Source: Rostratula benghalensis (Eukaryota > Chordata > Aves > Charadriiformes > Rostratulidae). From it: a stretch of 64,000 nt of DNA. Numbering within the stretch: the first letter of the stretch is position 1; each line of letters starts with the position of its first letter. Shown one piece after another: positions 1 to 10,400 of this stretch. The DNA is taken from contig VXAI01000138.1 in assembly GCA_013399305.1 (NCBI GenBank), forward strand, positions 1,242,970 to 1,306,969, in the 5' to 3' direction. A program made the position numbers and the translations under genes. Below the pieces are notes generated by a model. The model made no database searches. It was not told the origin of the DNA and saw nothing but the letters and a program-made list of their open reading frames with translations.

Positions 1-277
1 ACCAGGAGCACAATGAGCAGTAAAGACAGCAATTTCCAGAGAAAAGCACAGAAGACCTGCATTAATGCTTTTCTGTGAAGATCACTCCAGAAAAACACGC
101 AGTGGAAAGAACCAAATATAGTCCAGGCTTCCCACAGTGTTACTGCCTTGATATTTAATATGTCAAATAAACATTCTCCCTTTTGCTGTGTGTGCATTTC
201 CCTGTGCCTCATTTAAACACATTTCAGAAAATCCTGTTGAAGAACAGGGTGAAAGAAGAGAAAAAAATATCACTCAC
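1..277 (-). other. Intron 21 of the ABCA8/9/10-like gene (partial)
   Basis: Starts at the GTGAGT donor of exon 21 and runs off the left edge. I looked on the minus strand for the next expected exon (the conserved loop segment ending in the NIVSN-type motif) and did not find it, so it must lie outside the window. Confidence 0.6.
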
Positions 278-1402
278 CTTGCCTTCCAGGGATATTTTTA
301 TAGCTCCATTATGTAGCGGAATGCTTGTGATATTTTCCTCAAGAGTTATTTCTGGGATTATGTTTTGAGTCCTCAAAGCAGCAATGAAATCCTCAATTTC
401 TGATCCTGAAATCAAGTCAAAAAACTTTGTTTTCCTCTAAATAGAAACAGTTTCTTACAGACAGGTTCCCACTTGCAAAGAAGAGGTATGTTAAAAAAAA
501 ATAATTCAAATCTAAGCAAACTTACTGTCTCTATTCTAATTAAATCACTTAAACAAAATATATGTTTCCATGGTTTGTTTATTGCCTTTTCACTCTTTTA
601 AATGTCAGCTATTCAGTCATCACCACCGATATTGGGTTTGCTTTTGATGAAGAGAAAACACTTCCCAAAGCCACAAGTATATAAAGGAACAGGCAGAAAG
701 AGTAAGGCAAGGCAGGTCTATCAACTCTGAGAGGACTCAGAGTGGTGCAGAAAGCCAATCAACATCACTTCTTCACCTGTATCATTGAAGATGAGGAGAT
801 TTGTTGACTTATTTTGAATTTTCTCTGCAGTGGGAAGAAAATACGAGCTAGCCGTGATTTCCCAGTTGCTGGCGCTGTCCCACAGTTGAAATCCAATGAA
901 AATCATAAGCATTGGAAGGATAAACATTCCAAAGAACAGGAATCTAGGTGGAAAAACAGACCACACGTGGGTCCAGGGGAATGCCACCTTTAACAAACTG
1001 TGTGATTTACGTTGAGAGAGGCAAGGAGAAATTTAAAACTTAAGCAATTCAGGGCTCTGCCTGTGAATTTTAACTGTCCTTATTACTGCAGCTTTTAAAC
1101 ATTTCCCACCAAGTTTTTAGCTTCCAAACCCCTCCGCTAGTACTTAAGCCTTCTCCCAGTCACTCAGAGGAACGACCAGACCCTTTGGAAAGCACCGAGC
1201 CAGCAGGAGGGCTGCAGGCCGGGCGAGAGCCTCCATACTTACATGGACCTGAGGAACTTTCCATCGTGCTTTAGTTTTAGGAAGCGAACTCTCGTCACGG
1301 CACACACTTGCTGCCTCCAGAGCGCCATCCCGCTCAATTCCACGCTCCCCTGTTCGGAAAACACCAGGAGGCTTTGGTCCCTCTCCTCGAGGTCTCCATC
1401 TT
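278..1402 (-). CDS. ABCA8/9/10-like gene, exons 19-21: start of the second transmembrane half
   Basis: Exon 19 encodes the linker after NBD1 and the conserved stretch [20 protein letters not shown], which precedes the first helix of the second membrane domain. Exon 20 encodes that helix ([20 protein letters not shown]) and the start of the second large loop; exon 21 continues the loop and ends at a GTGAGT donor at 277. The exon 19 acceptor (1,402) is the only AG that keeps frame nearby, but its pyrimidine tract is weak; it makes this exon 42 nt shorter than in ABCA5. Later exons (rest of loop, remaining helices, NBD2, C-terminus) lie left of the window. Confidence 0.85.
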
Positions 1403-4400
1403 CTGCGTGTTCACCACGAGAAACATCCATCATTACCCACAAAGAGCAAAGGACACGTTTAAATGCAATCAGTCAACACGGATCCTCTCTTCTGAACAGA
1501 GGAACACTTTTGTTTTTAGCAGAAAAGAAGTAAGGGCAGAGAAAACGGGCCATAATTTATCCAGGACAGAGTTTATGTTGGTGAATTCAGACTGGCTGGA
1601 CCTGCAATTGTACAGCAACACATCTGGCATCTTCACTGGCCTTCTGGCCAGCTTCTCTCTTTTCTACTTTCTGATCTGCCCTTCAAAAGCAAATGCCCTT
1701 CCAACATCAGTCTTAATTCATGTGATTAAAAGCTTGTGGGAAGTTGAGGCTGGATCACCTAGACTTCAAGAAGACATCCTTTACTAAAAGAGAGATGAAT
1801 ATAACTGCAACTCTTGACCTACCAAAATCTACCAAAATCCACATTTACTAGAAACTCATTAGATATTCAATTAAAACACATGTATATATGGAGCCTTAAT
1901 TGCAAATGGGAGTTAACATTTTACCTTCTTGACCAACAGCATCCTCACCCTCCAGTTTCAGGAAAACATCTTCTAAGGTTGTCCTGCTAACTTCATAATT
2001 AACAACCCCTTGCAGAAGACTGCTCTCGAGGTGGCTGAACAGATCTGCAGGACAGAAGCAGCCAAACTCAGCCCAGAGACCCAGGCTGGTGTTGAGCAGA
2101 AGCTCAGACTAGCATCATCAGCACTGTACGTTCTAGCGTTCACATCCTTAATCTCTGGAATTCAAATGCTGTGGCAAAATTATTGTGCTCTTTAGAGGTA
2201 AGTAGAAAATTCAGAGTTCCTGATTCCATGGGCTTTCCTGCTGGGAGAAATCTCATCCTGAAACCAGAGGAGACTCAGTGGATTTTAGTTTGTGGAATAG
2301 TTGATGGATTTTTTGTTCACCCACAGTATTGATATTTGCAGGGCCATTAGAGGTTTGCTCTAAAGCTGATGTTTGTGCAGCTCTGACCTTCCTAATCCCG
2401 TGGAGTGTGGGCCAGGGAATACAGTTATTCCCTTCCCAGCAACTTCCCTTCCTGCTTCTCCCACCCCTTGGTTTCCCTTTACAACCCTGGCACAACGATG
2501 GGCTTTTTCCTACCTGGGAAGCTGTCGGTGTTTTCCAGGGGTAGCAGATACCCCAGCTCCCCCTGTTTCCGTCCCGCGAGCACGGCACCGGGGACGTACT
2601 GTCTGACCAGGGATGAAGTAAGCTCAGGGTCACACACCTCATTTATGTGCATCCTGTTTGTGGGGAAAAAAGCAATCGCTGTAATATTAAATGAGGAAAA
2701 TAAAAAAAAAAAATAAAAATGCACACATCATCCACTGAAAATACAAAGCCAGTGGTTGTTCTTCACACTGTGGGGAAACCTCCAAAACTGGGCAGAAATT
2801 CAGTGGAAATTTTTGTAGACATCTGCAGTGCCCCTGGTTTTGCCATGTGTGTGAGAAATAGCTGAGGTTAAGAGTAATGATCCTGGCCAACACTGCTAAA
2901 CCAAGAGCTTAGAAATTGAAATCCAAAGAAAAAACAACTTTGCATTAAAGCCGTTGGCCGCCACTTGGGCACCACAGAGAATGTGGAAATCGCAGATCAT
3001 TTTACTCTGGTCCCCTTTTGGCTGCGATGGAGGTTGCAAAGTCATTTTTGCTGGATGCTCAGAGCTTTCAGGACCGGGTTCCAAAGAAAAGCAAGTTGCT
3101 GTCCAAAGCAAGGTATTTCTGGCAGGCTCAACAGCCTTCTAATTGGAATTGTCAAGATTTCTATTACTCTGTATAGAAACTCTGTAGAGACACGGACTCT
3201 AGAGGAAAACACATCAGATAGAAGCTTTTCACAAAAAGAGTGATGACCAAAAAGAAAAGGATTTACCTTAAGTGGTAGCCAATTCCCCATTTTCTCTTCA
3301 AGTACAGCGATGAGCCAGCACACTGTAATCTCCCGTTTGAGAGGAAAGCTTTCCGATCTAAGGAGGGATGAACACAAAGGATTTAGGGGGGATTTACAAC
3401 AGTGCAGTAGGCTGACCTCACTCTGCTCCTTCTGAACTCAACGCACATTTTTATAACGAAGTCGAGAGGAGTAAAACCAGCCAGTGCTGATGGGATTTTT
3501 TCTTTTTGAACTGCTGCCTTTCTCCTGAGCATCAAGGTTAATCTTTTAATTACGTATTCTTAGAGTCTTGTGGAAAATTTCCCATGCAGCTCAGGAGCAT
3601 AAGGAAATAGGAAAGATATTAATTTGAACAATATCAGTAATTTGTGTGGGAACTGCTAGTGGTACATCCAGGTAATGTGCAATTGCTTCATGCTGAAGCA
3701 GAGCCCTTGGAAGGGCACACCAGGCCACTCTTAGCCTTCCCCCGGGCTGGGCTGGGTGGTCGCTGTCAGACAAAACGTGCCCAGAGAGCACAGAGTGCAT
3801 CGTGGCAGGACCCACACCCGGGCTCTGCAATGGGAAACCCTCATTTCCAAACCGTAGGTCAACCACCCTATGAAAACCTGGGCTCACCAGCGTGAGCATC
3901 AGCCTCCTCCATGGACTGGGTTGTGAAGAGGGTCACGCGTCCAGCCTGGCGCTCCTTCAGAAGACTCCAGACGTGGTGCCTGGAGCAGGGATCCAGCCCA
4001 GCGGTCGGCTCGTCTAAAAGCAACACCTGCAAAAGCAAATAAGATCAGAAGCCCACGCGTCCAATCCAGCTTTTCCATGCTTACATCATTATTTTTAGTT
4101 CATGCTTTTATGATCTCACTCTAAGAATAAAATGCATCCTCAGATGTCAGCCATTTTTATTGCTGTTTCTCCTATTACAATATTATTATTACCCTTTTTA
4201 TTTAAAATATGGTTCTTGACCTATGATTCTTGACCTAAAAATCCTTGATTTTTCCAGCAGCCAAGTGAATTAGTAGGTCAGCAGACCCAGGGTGCCAGGG
4301 GACTGCATTCCAAATCAAAATGCAAAACTATGTGCTAAAGCAGTCTGCAGTGTGTATGTGTGAATGTGACCGGCCCCTACCTGGGGATTCCCTAAAATTG

Positions 4401-7400
4401 CAATTCCAAGAGAGAGTTTTCTTTGTTGTCCCCCACTCAAAGCGCTGGCCTGGACATCCTGAAGGTTGGTGAGGTCCAGCATCCCAAGGACTTTCTGCAC
4501 CTTGACGACATACAAAGACAAGAGCCAGATTTCTAAAGCACTGCTTACATTTTAGTTCTTACATGGCTACACACAGCACAGGAACGTATAACTTCAGGAT
4601 TTAAAACTTAACTACTTTAAGTGGCTTTGCTCAGAGACAAGTCCTGCAAGTCTGAATTCTATCTGACCATATCATAAGGAAAAGAAAGAACTGAAAAAAA
4701 CACTTCTCCCCTAAATTAGAGTTGTTCTTGGCTCCACAGAACAAGATGCAGGTGATAATCTTTTATAAAGAAAGCTCAAAGTGTTGGAGATGCTGTAAAA
4801 CAGAGGCCAGACAAGCACATACCAACCTCTTGCTCTACTTCCTTCTGTTGAATCCCTTTGACGTGAGCAAAAGTTCTCAGATTTTCCTTCACTGTTAAGG
4901 CTTCAAAATGCAAATTGAACTGGGGGCAAATCCCAACCAGTGCCTGGATTCCCTCCATATCCTGGACTTCAGACACTTTGTAGTTGTATATAGTTGCAGA
5001 ACCTGCACGGAGGAATGAAGACACCAAATTTCATGCTGTACAGTGTTTCTCAGTAACAAGGGGACAGCAGACCCTGCTGGATCTTCATACCTTTGATATT
5101 TATCCTGGCATTGTGGGTGTTTCTCAAGTGTTTAAAAACAAAACTTCAAACTAACTTTGTTTTGTCCAAAGATTTTCAAAAATACTTCAGAGCACCGAAT
5201 CTCTCCCTTAGGAAGACTTATTTCCTACAGGTTGCAGCTCATGGGAAACATCAGGCCACGCAGATGGAGAAATCACCATCTGTGTGCACTTGCACACATG
5301 AGCCTATTCACAAGGGATGCTTCAGCCCTGAAGATCAAGTTGGAGGAACAATCTGCACTGACAACAAGCCAGACTGAATAACTGAAGGAAAAGTTGGGTT
5401 TTTTGCATCTTTACTCCCTTAACACTTGAAAAAAAACCAAACAGCTTCTCCTCTCCAGCACTCAGGTCCAGCATCATACCTGCTGAAGGCTTGGAAAATC
5501 CACTGAGCACATTTAAAAGAGCAGTTTTTCCAGATCTGCTGTGACCAAGTAAGGCAGTGATCTGGCCTTCATAAATATTTAAGGACAAACCTGGAACAGA
5601 AAGAGGATAACATTAGGCTGGAAGTTTGTGAGAAACAGACTTGTACCTGTAGCTCGATGGCAAGTATGGCTGAGGAGGAACATTTATTTTGGGTTTGGGA
5701 GGCAAACCCACAGCTTTAAAAACACAGGTTGCCTCTTCAGATGTTAGAACTAAAGTTAATAAGGCACTTGCAGCCATGTCTTGATTGAATTGAGGGAACA
5801 AGAGAATTAACTCCAATATTAAGAGTTCTGGCTTCTGGATTCTATGAGGTTCATAACCTTGTATTTTAGCAGGGCCCAAGAGAGAGTCCACAGAGAGAGA
5901 AGAGCCCATAGCCCTTCCAATGCACGAGATTTCAAGAGATTTCAAAGCAGCCCAACTTTGATATCCCCTTTCTTTTTGAAAAAACAGCCTTATTTTTTAG
6001 TTTTGTGGGTTGTTTGTGTTGGTGTTTTGGGGTTCTGTTTGGTTTTGGGTCTTTGTTTGGGGTTTTTTTACTCAATATAAGCATTGGAGACAATACTGGT
6101 ATTTTCAGTCACTTGGAGCTCTTGTTAAACACGGGAATTTACCAAATACCCCACAGTCTATGCTATGACTGTGCCAAGTCCTTGCACACCCATGGGTGGC
6201 AGACGTGCAAATGCTGGGGGAGCACTCCTCAGGCAGTGACACAGACTCAGCTATAGCCAGGGACCAAAAACCCAAGTCTTTCTTTGCCTAAAAGAGTTTA
6301 AATTTTGAGAGGGAGGTTAGAGAGGTGATTTTTAAAGTGGTTCATGGCTGCAAAACACTGCTTTTAAGGAGACTTCTGCTGTTGCAGCAAATAATAAATA
6401 GTAGTTTTCCTGGAGTGAACAGGAAGGTAACAACCTGGTAGAAATTTGTCAGTAATTTACCCCAGCAGAAATAACCCCTGCATAATGCATTTTAACAGTG
6501 CTGGAGGCAGAGTTAAGTACATCCAGTCCATTTCAAAACAGCTTGGGTTCATATATAGTGAAAAATGGAATTAAAAGTATTCCAAAACCTCTCTTACCCC
6601 TTAAAGCTTCGGTTCTCTTGTTCTTCTTCTTGTATATTTTTTTAATATTGTTTAGTCTACATGAAAGAGAAGCAAGCCATTATTATTGAATCTCACAATT
6701 TTTGGCGCATTTTCTCCACCTCGTATTAACCTTTGAAAACTACTGGAAGAATATTTCTCAACCCCCTCCTCAAACTGGTCCTGCTTGTTACCACTGAGGG
6801 TTAGGTAATTCCATCTGAAGGAATTGATTAATATAACAAATTTCTAGTCCATTTAAAAACAAACTAAAGTACTTTTCTAAAAGATATGTAAAAGGTTTTA
6901 AAATCAAACTCAGCGAACGCTTTGTGAACGAAGCTGGAGGCCCTAGGGAATGAGAAAATTTGTGGTCGTAGAATGAAAAGTGATGACTTTTAGCTATTAT
7001 TTTAGCATACTTCTATTTGCTTTCTAGTAATAAGCAATGGGCAGCAGCAGCAAGGGGCCAAACCAGCCTCATAAGGGTGGAAATAACAGTATTTTATGCA
7101 ACACACTCCAGCAGCACTTTCTTAAAGCAGGCGGTGAAGGGGAACAGGGTCACTGCTGCCGCCATGCAAGGAGGAAATTGCAGGGCATCAAGTCAGTCCC
7201 TGGCACAGAAGATTCCCCTGTGCCCAATACATGTCCACATCCAGCTCTGGAGAAGAACAATACACTGAACAAGCCCTCCCTTTCATGTATTTTCCATTAA
7301 CCTTATCTGTATGTGTTGGGTGGCTCAGTTTAACGTGGACTCTCCAGAGTCCAACACGTCACACTCTAGAGTGGAACAGAATGTGTACCTTTACATTTTT

Positions 7401-10400
7401 CATGCCTACAGGAGTCGTTACCTGATGGCTTCCTTCCCATCAAAGCCCGGAGGCATCGGCTCGATGTTATTGCTGAGGATGGGGTCGTGGCTGCTCTCGC
7501 TGACCGCTCGCACCCCCACGTACCCCGTCCTGGGCTGGAACCAGTACGATGGTCTCAGGAAGAAGGAAAGCGGATACGGCACTCCGTACTTGCCTTGTTC
7601 AGAAAGAAAGGAGGTGAAATGTCAACCAAGAACTGCTACGTGTCAACTCAACTTTGATAAATGCCACATCCAGCCACCTCTTCCCCTACAGCTGCAGAAT
7701 ACAGCCTTTGAGCGGTGTGAATGGATTGGTCCTGCAGAGTTATCCACTCCTCCATGTCTGCAAATGCAGGGGGGCAACAATCATAGTGAAGACCTCATTG
7801 ACCACCTCTCTGGCCCTGAAGTTAGATGAAAATCAGGTCAAGTCCTACAATATCCTTTAAAACCCCACACAGGATCTCAGTGCCTCACTGCAGAGTTTAA
7901 ACATTAAATCTTTTTTTGGTGCCTGCTTTTGACATAGGGCCAAACAAAGTAGCTTCATGCACCCAGCTTCTGGGAAAATGGGGTTCTTCCCAATCATTTT
8001 TTCCCAAGAAATGCAGCAAATGCAGTTTTCAGCCCCTCACATAAGATGGCACAGCTCATGGCTGTTAAGATGCCATCCCACAACTTGACCAGCTCACTAC
8101 TGGGACACCTTCTTTGTTGCTCCACATACATTACAGCTTTCCCAGCTCCACCCCACCACTTCTGTGGTACCTTTCCCTCTGTGACAGGAGAGGATCATAG
8201 AAGAAAAATGCAAGGACATTTGTATTCTTTCCCTCACATCTCTACTTACCAGGCAAAACCTTATCGAAGTAGATGGCCAGCAGCAAATACAAGACACTAT
8301 CAAGGGTCAGTACAATGTACAGGTTAAAGAAAGGGTACAATTCTGGTGCAAAGGCTGGTCCGTATTTTTCTAATTTTACCATCTAGGAGGAAAAAAAAAA
8401 AATGCACAAGTCAGATGCAACACATCTTTTAGCCAGAAACACGACGTGTTGACCACAAGTATCAGGAGTGCTTCACTGAGCAAATTCAAGATTGTGCAGA
8501 AGAAGTTACTACACCAGGAGAGCGATGCACACAGTATTTGCTGGGGCAGCTTTTCAAGACCTCACTGTTCTTCCACATCTTAGTACCCCCACCAGACACC
8601 TCCCACTGCTGCAATAATTTTCCAGAGATGAAAATTTAGTGTATATACAGAGCCAGTAAAATTCGTGATGCAGTTGGGAGTCTAACTATATCTGTCATGA
8701 AATAGCATGTACTTTGTGGAGTCAAGTTTTCTTTTTACAAAGCATCTAAGGGCAGAGGGACATGATTAAGGGTCATTAGGACAATTGCAGATCATGTGTG
8801 GCAGCTACAGCTATATGGCAGAAGTCTCCAGTGTGTTTGTTGCGAGAAGAACTTTGATATTGTGATGGATTTATTTTGAACATACCTTTGAGAAGCCAGC
8901 TGCAAAGGCAAAAGGACTGAAGAGGTTAAAAATCCACTCCAAAGACGGTGGTAGTTTTTCAAACAACGTCAGAAAGCCCAGCAATCCAAAGACGATGTGA
9001 AGGACAAACCCCACGAAACTGGCAATATTTGGCTGCTTTAACAAGGAGCTGAGCATGAAGCAGAAGTGAATCTGCAGCAGAGAGAGAAGCAGTCAGCGGG
9101 ATGCCTTTCTGCTGGGATTAAGGAAACCAACAAGAAAAGCCAACAAGCACCATGAGAGACCCTGCTGCTTCAGTTGTGCCCTGCAGATACACATGGCACA
9201 TCACAAGGCTTGTGCCATTGAGCTCTGATGCTGAGGGCAGGTCTATAGGGGCAGACAGATGAGAACCTTCAGCCTCCTGAGGAGGAAGCCCTGGCCCCAG
9301 GGAGACTCATCACCACCCTTTCCCATTAACGCTGGAGTTACCACCTCTCTCTACTCTCTTTTAAAGTCAGAATCTACCCAAACGTAACAGCAGTGATGTT
9401 TTAGCCCACAAATTATAACAATAAATCCCAGTAGAGGAGAAGATTCTGTTACTTGCTCACATAATGCCCACCCCTGGGATGCTCCATAGTCTTTGAGGTT
9501 TAGATGCTTTGATTAGGAAATGGAAAAAATAAAAAATTGTGCCTCATTTTAAGGACACAAAAGCAGACTTACAGATGCTATGCCATAAAAAAAGTAAAAA
9601 AAATATATTTCAAAAAAGCTGTAATCATGGGTGACTTCTCTAACGGTGATGAGTGTCAGCAGACTTGCCGTAACCGCGACGTAAACGCCGTAGAGCAAGC
9701 TCCAGGAGAACCTGCAAACGAAGGCACAGTTACTTTTGCCTCTGCCACGACATAGCCAATGCAAGACTCACTCTTTCCAATTCAAATACCTCATCATTCC
9801 ACACATGGTTCCCTTGGCAGTTTCCAGCCTGGAGAGGTGGAAATACCCGTGTCTTGCACCTACCCAAATCTCTGCAGACACCAGTGATGCCAGCACAGAG
9901 CCACGGGGCACCTGAGCACAGGAATGCTTCTCCCAACACTTTTTCCAATGATGTGAAATACTCCTGGCTCAGGAGGCTTTGGAAGCCCATTTCCATAGAG
10001 CCTACAATTTGCAATTTTCTCCAAAATTTGTTTTGTCTTCCCTTTTTGTGTTTCTGTCCTGGAGACAAGCAACGCCTCATGACAAGAACCTCGCTTCCTC
10101 CCGTGGGAGGGCAGGGGAGCAGAGCTAAGTGTAAGGAACCACAACAGAGTCCTGCATCAGAGCCCTCGTCCGCCAGCAAGTGGTATGAGGCAGGTGAAAG
10201 CAGCAAAATTTTTGGTTTCAACAACCTGGAAAGTTCAGCTCCAGAGAGCAAATGGCTGCTGCCAGGGCCTGGGGAGTTACTGCTGCTCAGCCGAGCGCTG
10301 GCACCAGACCCACATCCACCCTGCAGGCTCCTGTATATACAAAAGAGAAGATAATTCCTGTAAATACAGAGTTTATTTCCGTGAGACTTACCAGAATGCA

